Below the pieces are notes generated by a model. The model was not told where the DNA came from, searched no databases, and saw nothing but the letters and a program-made list of their open reading frames with translations. From Oegoconia quadripuncta (lineage: Eukaryota > Arthropoda > Insecta > Lepidoptera > Autostichidae), in contig OX438741.1 of NCBI GenBank assembly GCA_949316235.1, positions 14,509,124-14,573,123 of the forward strand: a stretch of 64,000 bases of DNA. The letters run 5' to 3'. Below, piece by piece: positions 30,423-42,091 of the stretch (positions within the stretch are counted from its first letter, which is position 1; every line of letters starts with the position of its first letter). Made by a program: the position numbers and the translations under genes.

Positions 30423-30626
30423 CTAAATGGCGATACATTGTACAAGTATGGAGGCCGCTTTGTTATTTTTAGACTTCCATAAATCCGCAGACAGAGACTC
30501 TGGCTTCTTGTTTTCTAGAGTTTCAATTAGAGTTAAAACTGTTCTGATACGAAATTCCCAATTATCGTAACCGATACCACAAAATTGAGGGACGCCGTAT
30601 TTACTAGTAGAAATGGTGACGGCCAT
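30423..30626 (-). pseudogene. Copia Gag start
   Basis: Met at 30626, then VPQFCGIGYDNWEFRIRTVL, the (F)xGxNYxxWxxR(M)xxxL pattern of Copia Gag. The frame is lost before the region interrupted by repeat D (about 30012-30330). Confidence 0.78.
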
Positions 30627-30691
30627 TTTTTCTTGGTTCTATTCTTTTCACATCTGATTCTGATGTAACTTTACCTCTATTCTTTCTTGGT

Positions 30692-30708
30692 GTCTGGGCC
30701 TCATAACC
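30692..30708 (-). promoter_or_regulatory. Copia primer binding site, initiator tRNA-Met type
   Basis: Minus strand directly after the LTR reads GGTTATGAGGCCCAG, close (one extra base) to the complement of the initiator tRNA-Met anticodon arm used by Copia elements. Confidence 0.65.
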
Positions 30709-30906
30709 TGTTGAACTTCTTGACGCAGGATTCTGGCAGAGGAAAGAAACGCAGGCACCTTTCTGATACTTCGTTTATTGGTACTTTCTATAGAACACAG
30801 TAGCTTTACAACAAGCCGCAAGCAACAAGAAGAAGGCGTGCGTGAGAACCCCTAATCTTATTATTTTTTTTTTAATGTTGCCAGTGCTACGACACAAATA
30901 TCAACA
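30709..30906 (-). repeat. Copia 5' LTR, 198 bp
   Basis: Minus strand begins TGTTGATATTTGTG and ends AAGTTCAACA. Bounded outside by the target duplication and inside by the primer site. Confidence 0.85.
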
Positions 30907-30948
30907 AATACATAATTAGTTTGTCAATACATAATTAGTTTGTCAATA

Positions 30949-32336
30949 TTGAACTTAGGTATGAGACCCGTAGAGCACGAGTCCTATTCGTATTTGATCT
31001 TTTTCAATGGGAGAAAAGTATTTTCGGTTAAAGTCAGAATAGCTGGTTGCACGTGGCGTCTGGTACTGAGAGTTTATTCAAGAATTGTCGCCACGACTTA
31101 ATATTGTCCATATGTGTGTAAGGAAGGTTTGGGGCATATTAGCTATATGTGGCGAATAGTAACTAATGATAGTTATGTAAATTTGCTCACCTAGGTTCCT
31201 TGGGACGGTTACTGTGTCAGCCCCTTCCTTGTTCCTCAGGTAGCCCTTCCTTATTGTTCAGTTATTGCCATTGATTATATATTCTATACATTGTCTGCTT
31301 CGCTATCTGTTGGGAAACTATGCCGGGCAGACACCACGGTATGTGGTGTCCCCGGCACTGAGTCGCACCGTAGCTAATGCTACGTAGACTCTTAGTGGGT
31401 ACAAAACCCTTATCATGAAGGTCGCACCACCTCAGTGGTGACCTTACCGGTGGGGAACTTTGTCCCGTAGAACGTTATTGAGGGAATTAGGTGTACACCA
31501 ACTGACCCTTCACTGTTGATTCTATCGTCATCGTACTCACAGCTAGACCATGAGACTCGGATAGACTTACACTCAACGATCCTGTCGCCCTGCGCACATC
31601 GCTGTGGGCGATGTCGGCACGACTACCCTACATAGGTACTTTAGGCATTATTATTACCTCGTACTCATCATCATTCTTAGAATCACAAGTTGTCTCACGA
31701 TTGCATCGTGTACAGACGGGCGAGGATTGCCCTTATCAGATACTTACGTTATTACATCACTTACTAATATTAAATATCGAACTAAAGATATTTCTTACAA
31801 ACTTTATGTACACTCCCCAAAAGTGACAATCAAAGAGGGCGCCAAGAAGCTACAACACAGTGTTGCCAATTATTGAGTTGGCATTTCTTTATATTACATA
31901 CAATTTATTTACAGAACAATCGCGACGATTCGCGACAAGAATATCTATTTGCGATCCACAACTTAGTAATACTACGTCTCTTCATATTCACTCGCACTTA
32001 CTGTCACTCATCAATCACTATTTCAACAGTCTCAAAATTGCTATTTACTTATTGTTGCCTCCTGTTTGGCTTCCAAGTTGTTCTGCTCCTTAGGGGGATA
32101 GCTGAAAATCAGTGTAGCTGAATATCATTTGTACTGCTGCAGCACACACACTTTGTTACAATATTATGTTATTGTTGTTGATGTGTTACCTTATCTGTGT
32201 AAGTAAGTAAGTAAGCTAAATGTAGCTGTGGAAACAAATAAAGGCTTTATTATCTGTTTTATAATATGTTCTGAGAAATATGAAAAAAAAATTACCAGTC
32301 ATTTTGTTATCTGGATGGTTATTTTTTTCTCTCCTT
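30949..32336. other. intergenic sequence, unclassified
   Basis: Includes a strong hairpin at about 31322-31359 (GCCGGGCAGACACCAC .. GTGGTGTCCCCGGC). Plus-strand frames at 31604-32121 overlap in several phases and show no motif. Possibly a decayed transposon. Confidence 0.4.
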
Positions 32337-32492
32337 GTTAATAGCATTGTTGTGTTCCGGTTGTCAGAGATAAGGCAGCCAGTCCCCCAAATGTGTTGGG
32401 GTTTCCGGGTCAGTACGCTTCCACCTTCGACCTCATCTTCACTTAACATCAGGTGTGATTGAGATCAAGTACGAACCCGTCGTGCATAAAAA
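32337..32492 (+). mobile_element. SINE A tail
   Basis: TTAATAGCATTGTTGTGTTC to GTGCATAAAAAAAA. A second diverged echo of the flanking text (TTTGCCAGTCATTTTG..) at 32600-32670 repeats 32290-32330, a local duplication. Confidence 0.8.
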
Positions 32493-32939
32493 AAATATTT
32501 GACAACCAGCCATTCTGCCGGTATTCATCTTTTTTTCAAATTTAATCAGAATATATCATAAGATAGTATTATGTATCTTATGATATCTGAGAAATATTAA
32601 AAAAAAATTTGCCAGTCATTTTGTTATCTGGATGATCATTTTTTTTTTCATATTTGACAGCCAGCCATTCTGCCGGTAACTTTTTCAATATGAACGAGAA
32701 TTATATTTTCGTGCAGTTAATTTGTCCGGGTTTGTGTCGATATTTACTAATTGAGTGGCCATAATGACGTAACTATGGAATTAGGTAGGATAATAAAATT
32801 TTACAATTAAGTTCGCGATAACCCTAACGGCCAGTTCTTGAGTACTACACGGCTTTCGAAAATAGTGGGATTTTGTAATGAAAGAAATGTCAAATATTAT
32901 TAATTCGCTTTTAGGCTTTGCATCGATTGGATTATAATC

Positions 32940-33701
32940 GATGAGTTTTTTTACCGTAAGGAAAAAATAGGGCATATTACGTAAGTGAAATGTAAGTTAT
33001 TGGCATTGGTAGTCGATTAGAGCGATGTGTCATTTGGCGGTCACGTTTATAGCCTATTCCATATAATTACATCATTAAATTAAATAAATAAATAAATTCG
33101 TCGCGGTTGTAGTCGCCTCATTACCCCGCCAGTCGCAAAGTCCTAATGTAAGATAATATTGCCATGCCCCAACGGGGCGTCACAAATATTTATTTAAAAC
33201 CTAGTTTTACTCGTAAGCATGTACTACTATACAATACAATACAAATACTCTTTATTGCAGAATTAACAAAAGATACATTAGGTTTGCACTAATAGTAGCA
33301 ATACGGGTGTATTTTATAGTTGGTAAAAAATATAACGTAAAGATAAAAATACATAAACTAAGCCTACAAACTATAACTAGATAATTTAACTGCACTTAAA
33401 CATATAATATATTATTGACTACATAACACACACAAATTTATATATATACATATATATTAAATATATAATATTAAATATATATTAAGAAAAAAAATTTAAT
33501 AAATAAAAATACATGCCATTTGTTTGCTCATTTGTTTACTATATTTGTGATACTGCAATAAACATACTGAATATTGAATATCAATCTCCGGCCGGAGCGT
33601 ACGTCGACTATGGTTTGAAAGGAAAACACTACCTATGCCAATAACTTCTATTTTGATTACCTAAAATGCCCTATTTTTCTCCTTACGGTAAAAAACTCAT
33701 C
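32940..33701. repeat. 762-bp segment bounded by 67-bp inverted repeats
   Basis: Arms 32940-33006 and 33634-33701 share GATGAGTTTTTTACCGTAAG, ATAGGGCAT and AAGTTATTGGCAT in opposite orientation. Inside is a minus-strand LINE tail (about 33225-33290) and AT-rich sequence. Possibly an old non-autonomous DNA transposon; no clear target duplication. Confidence 0.65.
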
Positions 33702-34609
33702 CGGTATATGAACTTGCAAGTTATTGTCACAAATAATACTTATATTTAAATCAAAGACTGTAAACCAAACCCATAGATTTAAAAACTTCGGTAAAGCCAT
33801 GTTTTTATTAGATCTGTAAATAATGTATCATACATAGATAAATGTTTTATTTAGAACAGTCGAATATGAAATAGGTGCTCCTGTATATACATACATGTAA
33901 ATAGAACACACCCTATATAGGTGTAGGTAATTTTATTAAAATATAAGAAATATTGCCAGTTCTTTTTGAACGTGATTTGAGAATAAATACTTGCGACCGA
34001 TTTCAAGGGATTTAAAACGTTTTGAAATTGTATTCTGTTGAGTATCTTTATTAGGAATTTAAAATTTTAGATAGTATTAAAAGTGTTATTTTTAAAATAA
34101 AATTTTATTGTTTTAAATTGCATTTTATTTATTTATTGTATACCTGAAATTAGTTTGATCAGATGCACGTATAGAATTGATTCTTAAACTAACACTTACA
34201 TCACTTAACATCAGGTGTGATTGAGGTCAAGTACGAACCCGTCGTATAAAAATATGGGGTTATATTTTTTTCCTTAATTCCTTAATCTAATTAAGGAATG
34301 ATAAACACCTGCAAACAGAAACATAACAAACAGTAACTGAATTCGCAACAATATTTTTATTTTATTTTTGTAGCCATATTGATTACAAAATACATGATCT
34401 AATTGGGGCTTTTTGGTATACAAAATATAACCTTGCATAAGGTCTAAGGTACTCCTTGGGCACAGAATTAATATAGTATGCCTTGGGTATAGCTGAAAAT
34501 CAGTGTTTAGCTTTTTGAGCAATCCCATACACTGAGCTTAAGACCCTTTTGTGCTGATGCAACACACTCATACTTTAACTAAATCCAGCAGTGGTAATAA
34601 TAAATAAAA
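33702..34609. other. intergenic, AT-rich, with a SINE A tail end
   Basis: 34200-34252 is the last 50 bases of SINE A (CACTTAACATCAGGTGTGAT..). Otherwise nothing recognised. Confidence 0.5.
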
Positions 34610-34715
34610 ATAAATAAAATATCTTCAGACATACACACAGCACCATCTAGTTCCACAGTAAGCAACTATAGGCTTGTGTTGTAGTGGTTGATATACTACA
34701 TAAATACATGTGATA
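34610..34715 (-). mobile_element. SINE B body fragment
   Basis: AAATATCTTCAGACATACAC, GCACCATCTAGTTCC, GTGGTTGATATACTAC. Confidence 0.75.
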
Positions 34716-35489
34716 CTACTTATATACCCGGTCAAGGGCCAATGGGTAGTATTCTACCCAGCGCGCGAAATCCGTAAAGCGCCAGTGAGTAGTATACTAC
34801 CCAGGGTCTCGATCCGCTGAGTGTGCTCACAAATCTATTTATCTCGCTTACACTAGTGGTTAATTCCTATGGTAGAAAATTCCTACCAAATCTACGTTAG
34901 TGTACCCTTCTTTTAAAATATATGCAGCCATTTGAAACGCACTTTTAACCCACACAAAAAAAAAAAAAGAAGGTTGACAGTAATAACCTATAAATTTACG
35001 TCAGTGTTTGACAGTGCGTAATAGATATAATAAATATTTTTTATATGGTGACATAAGGCTTTTTATGTTTTTCCATGCATAGAATGAATCAATAAACCAT
35101 TAAAAAATATAAAATAGATAGGTCATCGATTTACTTTTAAATATAAAAAATGTTAAAGGTAGAATATAAAAAACATAATTACTTAAGGTCAATGCCAAAG
35201 TTTACAGCTTAGTATACCCATTCAAGAGTTGTAAATGACATCATAACTCATGCCATTAGAGAGCTATGTTCAACAATAGTTATAAAAACAACACTTGAGC
35301 TTACAATCTTTGCGCTCGGAGTCATAAATAAAGTTTTTATGAAGGCGCGCGGCAACCGCAAGAGGCGTACACCATTACACCATTTGGCCTGGCGCTTTAC
35401 TTCCCGATTCCGCTCCCGGTCTGGCGCTTTACCGACATGACAGATATAGTTCATCATGTTGTTTTTTATCTTTTTTTTTTTAATCCCGC
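34716..35489. other. intergenic sequence
   Basis: A short repeated motif, GGGTAGTATTCTACCCAG and GAGTAGTATACTACCCAG, occurs at about 34745 and 34785. Otherwise AT-rich. Confidence 0.45.
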
Positions 35490-35650
35490 CAGTGGCATAT
35501 GTTTGTATGATGAATGCAGGCTTGTGTTCTCGGGTTATGAATGTTTTTATTTACAAAAAAAAAATGTATTTGTGTAGTTTATCAACCATCTGGGATCCAT
35601 AACACAAGCCTAGATGGCGCTGTGTGTATTTGCAAAGATATTTATTTATT
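35490..35650 (+). mobile_element. SINE B body fragment
   Basis: ATATGTTTGTATGATGAATG.., poly(A), TATCAACCATCTGGGATCC, GATGGCGCTGTGTGTATT; headless. Confidence 0.75.
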
Positions 35651-36115
35651 AACACATTTTATGATAAAGCGTTTATTTTTTGTTGGAAAATGAATTTTAT
35701 TCTATTAAAGAGTATATGGATATGACATTTTCATAACCTCCTGACATGTTTTCTATTTTAATATATCTATTTTAACTTGTATTCAACTATAATTTGACAA
35801 AGGTGATTATGGCATATCAATAATCTCATGACATGGTTTATATTTTATTTTGTTTTATTTCATTTTGATTATTCTAAAATGGCATGACGTTGACGTAACA
35901 ATGGTTACATACTTATACTTTCTTAATTAATTTTGACAGACATATAACAATATGTTTTACTATTGTATACAGGAATTTGTTTTTTATGTTATTATTTTTT
36001 CTTTTATGTTTGACAATCACTTTTATTTTAAATTTCATAAATTTACGAAACTGTATGTATGACATGCTATTGTAAAAGTGAACTAAATAAATCTAATCTA
36101 ATCTAATCTATTTGC
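35651..36115 (+). other. intergenic sequence ending in a LINE tail
   Basis: 36025-36115 (AAATTTACGAAACTGTATG.., GTGAACTAAATAAATCTAATC repeated) is a LINE 3' end with (TAATC)n tail; the reverse copy is at 18470-18560. Confidence 0.55.
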
Positions 36116-36269
36116 ATATTACCGAAATACATACAAAAATATTCGACCGCAACAAGTCGTACAGCAGCATTTTATCGCAGTCATCTGTCAAAATTAGCGA
36201 CATAAGTAATTCAGCAGCATTTTAAACGTGGCGTCTGGTTACGGCACGTAAAAAGCATAGAATCAAATG

Positions 36270-36780
36270 ACGACCTGTTTGGTTTAGTGGTTACAAACTG
36301 CTACTATACCATGGTCGCGGGTTCGAATCCCGCTAGGGGCTTTGTATGATGAATACGGACATGTGTTCCCGAGTTATGGATATTTTTCATTTCTACATTT
36401 ACAAAAAAAAATGTATTTGTGTAGTTTATCAACCATCTGGTATCCATAATACAAGCCTAGATGCTTATTGTGGACCTAGATGGCGCTGTGTGTTTGTGCA
36501 AAGACATTTATTTATTTCTCTTCCCGTGGGTGTCGTAAAAGGGGACTAAGGGAAATTCCACCGAAAAACATTTATAGACTTGCACGTTTTAACGGCGATG
36601 GGCTCACCCCTATCACGTGTGCATTTCTGTATATTTCGCAAGGTGGATATTGTTTCAAACAACATTATTAATCTCTTGCAACACCCAAACACTAATGTTT
36701 GGGTTATCTGTGACCACCCCAATTGGGTTAAAGGTCGTGATATTATGTATGTATGTAATAAGGAACAAGGGAGGAAGTAA
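36270..36780 (+). mobile_element. SINE B, full, followed by a second dispersed tail
   Basis: 36270-36520: tRNA-like head with B box GGTTCGAATCCCGC, body and GATGGCGCTGTGTGTTTG. 36526-36780 (CTTCCCGTGGGTGTCGTAAA.., GCGATGGGCTCACCCC) is another common lepidopteran repeat. Confidence 0.8.
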
Positions 36781-37241
36781 AATACAATTTTCCGATGGAA
36801 CCACATTTATTTAGTAATTAACATATAACCACAACCTAGGTCCTACACGTTATAACATTAAGTACGAACCAAATAACAATTGTAACTAGATATTCAATTC
36901 TTTATTGCACTAAACATTTAGATATAAATACTAAATGTTAACACGTTCACAGTAATAGTGCAGTTCAAGTCTAAGACGAATAATGTAATCTATCTGATTT
37001 GGTGTTTACATTTATAATTGTTTGTACATTTAGATAATAACGAATATACATGTAAACTAACATTCTATGGAACTTGCTATTTAAACAAACCGCCATACTG
37101 AAATTATCTCTGTACTTATGAAACCATTTTAAACTTTAATGAAAAATTATTTTGTAGTTTCGTATTTTACGGTAACGACCGTTTCAATAGTGTATGGTTT
37201 CAATGGTGTTTGATGAAGTGGTGTGAAAACAATGAGAAACA
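36781..37241. other. intergenic, no feature seen
   Basis: AT-rich sequence without recognisable repeats or frames. Confidence 0.45.
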
Positions 37242-37457
37242 GTGACAAAACAAAGTTACGTCTTTTGTTTACACAGTTCCAATCCAGTACAATCTTACAG
37301 TGACAAAACAAAGGTACGTCTTTTGTTTACATAGTTCCAGTCCAGTACAGCCTTACGGTGACAAAACAAAGTTACGTCTTTTGTTTACACAGTTCCAGTC
37401 CCGTACAGCCTTACAGTGACAAAACGAAGTTACGTCTTTTGTATACACAGTTCCAAA
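37242..37457. repeat. 58-bp tandem repeat, about 3.7 copies
   Basis: GTGACAAAACAAAGTTACGT starts at 37242, 37300, 37358 and 37416, with only a few substitutions between units. Confidence 0.88.
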
Positions 37458-37571
37458 TCCAAATTTGGATTTGCCGTTCCCAAAAAAAAACAAAAATAGT
37501 TTGTATGGAGAATACAGTCTTAATGAAATTCTTCATACAAAACGCCAATTTCATAGGTAAGGACCTAATAC
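37458..37571. mobile_element. right half of the mariner-type MITE
   Basis: GGATTTGCCGTTCCC.. to AATTTCATAGGTAAGGACC; left half missing, abutting the 58-bp array. Confidence 0.8.
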
Positions 37572-37693
37572 TTCCGTTGATGAGACTGCGAATTTGAAAA
37601 CTGTGAACATGCTAAAACACACAAAATATCGGGTACCACTACCATAACAATTTCTACCTCCACAATACCATTAGTCAATAACCTTTTAGATAT

Positions 37694-38048
37694 TTACATA
37701 TTGTTAACATTATTTAACTGGTCAATGAAGCATTTTGCAAAAAAAAATTCAATTAACCCTAATACAAATAGTAACAGAGAAAATGCAAAATATTCTTTTA
37801 AATTCGATATTGTGAAAATGTTTTCCACTATCTTTTTAGATATATGTATCCAGCTTATACGTATAAAGAATATCAGTGCAGTTGGGTTTGGTCTAATTAT
37901 TTTTTTTAAATATTTGTCCAGTCTGTTTTTGAAAGAGTTCACTGAGGGCGGACTGATCACTGACTCTGATAATCTGTTTAACACTTTCACTACTCTGTTT
38001 GATAGGAGGTGGTATTTAAGATTACTTGCAGTGATAGTTTCATAATGT
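37694..38048 (-). pseudogene. LINE C-terminal remnant
   Basis: Minus-strand frame: TITASNLKYHLLSNRVV.., LSESVISPPSVNSFKNRLDK, the WN.LPESVV.A.SVNSFK..LD.. end of LINE proteins. The plus-strand frame over the same bases is a shadow. Confidence 0.7.
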
Positions 38049-38104
38049 GCTCAGTCATATAACGAACGGAACCTTAGTGAAGTTGGTTGTTTTGTCAATT
38101 ATTT

Positions 38105-38263
38105 TTTTATTTAGATAAGATGGTGATAGCTAGCCAGGCGGACATTTAAAATGCCCTACCACTAACCAAACCGAGTACTTAAACGTGTACCCCGCTGGGG
38201 ATCGAACCCGCGACCTCCGAATCGTAAACCCAATGTTGTTTACATTGAGCCACGGAGGCGGTT
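38105..38263 (-). mobile_element. SINE A head fragment
   Basis: TTAGATAAGATGGTGATAGC.. to GAGCCACGGAGGCGGTT; tail missing. Confidence 0.85.
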
Positions 38264-38334
38264 AGTAATAATCTGTAGCGGTAATCAAGGTTACAGTTAA
38301 GCAGTATGACATTTCGCAGTGCCATGCCAAGACC

Positions 38335-38725
38335 TTCTGATATCTTGCAATATACATATATACACGCCTGTTTCCCGTAGCGGTAGGCAGAGACCACAGA
38401 CTTCCACTTGCTACGATCCTGACACACCTCTTTTGCTTCATTCTCTCATAAAGTTGTTCATACATGCTCGTCGTTTTAGGGTGCTCTTTACTTGGTGTTT
38501 CTTTAAGACGTCCCCGATTTGATCATGGTACGTTCGCCGTGGTCTTCCCCTACCAACACTACCATTCGCATTTGCTTCATTTATCACTTTTGTTAATATT
38601 CTTTCATTCATCCTCACTACGTCTTCTTTCACACTGCTTAACTCCCTAATTACACTATTCCTGATTCTATCTTTCAAAGTCACCCCACTTATACTTCTCA
38701 ATGATCTAATTTCCACTGCATTAAT
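38335..38725 (-). pseudogene. RTE-like LINE C-terminus
   Basis: Minus-strand frame: [15 protein letters not shown], ..[31 protein letters not shown]. Same family as 14040 and 28880 but a different subfamily. Confidence 0.7.
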
Positions 38726-39174
38726 CTTGCAATAAATTATTGAAAACTCGACTAAAATAAGATTTACAGTTGGTAATGCGTGGCAAGGTGATCCATACTT
38801 TAAAACGAGTATTTCAATCAATCAATCAATCAATTTATTGCTTTCACATGGGTTTTTATGGTCTTAGGTTTACGTAATATTAGTATCACATGTGTACCCC
38901 TTAGGGTGTAGCCTTAGTATTGATGATTAAATCTCGACCTTGAGCTAAATGAACGTTCATCATGACAAGACATAGATCTGATCTCACCAGCAATTTAGTC
39001 GGCATTTGTTACATAACATCAATATGTGTAAAATCAACTCCTTATTCAGTGGAGTGCAGCTTGTTAACTATTCTAGAATAAATGGAATGCTTAAGTCAGG
39101 AGTCAATACTCAAGTAACAATCAGGTGATTAGAGATCAAATGATACTTGAGAGTATGGTCCTTAAATAAACCCT
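38726..39174. other. intergenic sequence
   Basis: 38816-38836 is an (ATCA)n tail of a minus-strand LINE. No other feature. Confidence 0.45.
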
Positions 39175-39600
39175 ATCTCATCATCAGGCACAGGAGGTCC
39201 ACTACTGAACATAGGCCTCCCCCATACATTTCCAGAGGGACTGGTTGGAAGCGGCCTGCATCCAGCGACCTTCATCAGGTCATCCTTCCACCGATCCACC
39301 TTCGAGCTATCACTTCAACTGCTAATCCGCTGGGCTATGTTGCTGACCTTCGTTCGTCTACGGATTTACTTATTCCTGAATCACGTAGTGAAACGCCGAA
39401 CGCGTGACCTTGAGCTTTCTTATAAAGCCCATAGAGACCACGTTCCAATACTGGTATGTATAGCGAGTCCACGCTGGATTTTCGAATCCGATTATACGGT
39501 AATTCTTGGAAGTACACATCGAATACTTTAACATAATCAAAGCGATTTTCACGCAATAAATAACGTAGGGAATAAGCTACAGGCAGTGTTATTAGCTCTA
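39175..39600 (-). pseudogene. RTE-type LINE 3' end
   Basis: Broken minus-strand frames give ..GFIRKLKVT.SAF, DIAQRIS, DRWKDDLMKVAGCRPLP and GRPMFSSGPPVPDDE, the last blocks of RTE-clade proteins. The plus strand begins CATCATCAGGCACAGGAGG. Confidence 0.75.
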
Positions 39601-40399
39601 ACAAGTTGCAACATTCGGTTACGAAGCTATATTCATAATAGTGTCGGTTATGTTCTAACTAACTAAAATCAGTTTTAGACGTACCATCGCGTCTAATTAT
39701 TACAGGAAGAAAATGATAACACTACTTTAAAACTGGTTTCAATTTAGTTGAGAATGCATATCAGAATCGACCCACTATTCTGTTTTTGATAATATAGAAA
39801 GAAGGACATCGTATTAAAATTAGTAAGCATCTTCTGACTCGACATCTACAGGGCTAGCACAATTTATATATCGACTCGACAAAGTTTCTCGTGTCTGTTG
39901 GAAGCACAACTTGATTTGCCAGATTGGTCGTGTTACGTGATTGGCCAGATGTCACAAAGCTTTCTGGAAGGCGATATACATGTATAGTTTTTTTCATTCC
40001 ATAGGCTCTATGTCGCGTGTAAGTTGTGCTAGCCGTGTTTTTTCGTATTATAATATTCAAATTGTCAGATAAAAACAAGCCTCAGTCTGCAGCCTTACAT
40101 TCTAACTTCAAAGGTAACCTCATCGGCATTCGTCGAATTTGATATTTGAAGTTTTGCTATTGGTCGAATTCGACAATTGGCGATGATTTACTTTACACAA
40201 TAAGGGTGCACCTTTGTAACAATATACATGTAATCCGAGTACAGATACCTGAGATTCTAATGACTTTTCCATTGATGCCGTTCAGTTTGTTGAAGTGTCA
40301 TTCACGCAACGAGTAATTAGTACCATGTCTTTTATAAACGCCTTATTACATTATCTATCATAAAAATATGATCACAGATGACATTCATTGTATGACGTG
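39601..40399. other. intergenic, no feature seen
   Basis: A short inverted pair (TACATGTATAGTTTTTTTCATTCC region) but nothing strong. No exon found. Confidence 0.4.
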
Positions 40400-40615
40400 A
40401 GATTGGTGCAGTCGGTAGGTGATCCTGCCTTCGAAACGAATGGATTCGAGTCCCGCTGGGTAAATGTCGGTATTTGATGATGAATTAGGTATTTCCCGAG
40501 TCATCATATTTATGTAAGTTTATCCATTATCTAGTGTCCATAGTACAAGCTTTGCTTAGTTTGGGACTTGATGATTGGTTTAAGTGTCCGAAATATTTAT
40601 TTCATTATTATAATA
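40400..40615 (+). mobile_element. SINE B-related copy
   Basis: tRNA-like B box GATTCGAGTCCCGCTGGG (40443), then GATGATGAATTAGGTATTTC.., TAAGCTTTGCTTAGTTTGGG-like body. A diverged subfamily shared with 51650-51888. Confidence 0.65.
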
Positions 40616-41194
40616 CTACGTAACTTACATCTGCATGTAAATATTAGTAAAATTTATAACTTAGATATATAAAACACTAGCTTTCCGCCCGCGGCTTCGC
40701 CTGTGTTCGCCTACGCATTTTCAGCAAACGTGTCATTTGGCAATGAAACCCGCAATGTATCATCTAGGATCATATATCTAGAATAAGTAATATTCCCCTA
40801 AGTCGTGCGTGGAATGACTAAAACACCGTACTAAAAAGTAGTTGCGGAAAAGCGTACTTAGGCTCTGCTCTTCATTACAATGAGACTTTGATATTGAGAA
40901 AAAACTTCATACAAATCATTCAATACCTACTCGAGCAAATATGGCGGAGAATTCAAATTTTAAACAATTTTTTTTATTTTTGCATCTATGATTTTCCGCC
41001 CGAATTCTTGTCATATTAAGCCAGTCTTTCTGCCTAGCATGCTAATTACAATTGCAAGCATACTGTTCTACAATATTAAATAAGTAATAAAAAAATACCA
41101 TCTTTTAATTATCTTATAGTAGCCAGTGATGCTGACTGATGTTGATACTGCCTGAAACGAAAAAGTTCTGAATTAATTTTTTTTTTTGAACAAG
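40616..41194. other. intergenic sequence
   Basis: 40680-40710 (GCTTTCCGCCCGCGGCTTCG) is a common lepidopteran repeat end. The rest is unassigned. Confidence 0.45.
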
Positions 41195-41795
41195 GGGTTG
41201 GCACTTGACCTCAATCACACTTGATGTTAAGTGAAGATGAGGTCGATGGTGGAAGCGTACTGAACCGGAAACCCCAACACATTTGGGGGACTGGCTACCT
41301 TATCTCTGACAACCGGAACACAACAATGCTATTAACATATGAGAAAAAAAAATGACCATCCAGATAACAAAATGACTGGTAATTTTTTTTTTTCATATTT
41401 CTCAGAATATATCATAAGACAGATAATAAAGCCTTTATTTGTTTCCACAGCTACATTTAGCTTACTTACTTACTTACACTGGGCCATAACTCAGTGTATT
41501 AGACATGTACCCCGCTGGTGATCGAACCCGCGACCTCCAAATCGTAAACCCAATGTTTTTATATCTAAAGCAAGCTACCGATTTGTTAGAAAAACTCTAT
41601 CCATGTGTAAAAAAACCACGGGCTCTAAGATTCGTAAACCCAATGTTGTTTACATTGAGTCAGAGATAAGATAGCCAGTCTCCGAAATGTGTTGGGGTTT
41701 CCGGGTCAGTACGCTTCCACCTTCGACCTCATCTTCACTTAACATCAGGTGTGATTGAGGTCAAATACCAACCCGTTATGCATAAAAAAAACCAC
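41195..41795. mobile_element. broken SINE A pieces in both orientations
   Basis: 41195-41337 minus tail, 41505-41560 minus head, 41620-41795 plus piece (head end joined directly to the GTCAGAGATAAGATAGCC body). An older copy rearranged by later insertions or recombination. Confidence 0.7.
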
Positions 41796-41821
41796 TAACT
41801 GACGAGCGTTTATGATACATT

Positions 41822-41985
41822 TGGTTTTTTTTTATGATTGACTGGATTCGCGTTTGACCACAATCTCACCTGATGGAAAGTGACGATGCGGTCGAAGATG
41901 AAGCACGCGATCCCAGTAAATGTCTATTCACTCTGCTCTTGAAGATCCCAAGGTTGTAGGATTCAGGAAAGGTTAGTGTGGAAGT
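41822..41985 (-). pseudogene. Jockey-like LINE C-terminus
   Basis: Minus-strand frame [20 protein letters not shown] and ASSLSIR, the same end as the LINE at 60823-61360. Confidence 0.75.
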
Positions 41986-42091
41986 ATATATATTAGGTAT
42001 AAGTATTAGGTCAGGATCGTTGCCTACCACAACGGGAAACAGGCGTGAACATAATGTATGCATATATGTAAAGTATCCTATTATTTGTTAC

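Larger units (their letters stand above)
29292..30906 (-). mobile_element. Copia retrotransposon with large internal deletion and intact 5-bp target duplication
   Basis: Flanked by AATAC at 29287-29291 and 30907-30911. Minus-strand order: LTR (30709-30906, TG..CA), primer site, Gag start (30626), protease (29726-29339 region), then only the last 45 bases of the 3' LTR (29292-29336), which equal 30709-30753 exactly. Reverse transcriptase, RNase H, integrase and most of the 3' LTR are deleted. A copy of repeat D sits inside at about 30012-30330. Confidence 0.9.

Noticed and set aside
31604..32121. Cluster of plus-strand frames (71-90 codons)
   Set aside because: Several phases open at once in low-complexity sequence with no motif and no transcript signal.
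37701..38045. 114-codon plus-strand frame
   Set aside because: The minus strand of the same bases encodes a recognisable LINE C-terminus; this is its shadow.
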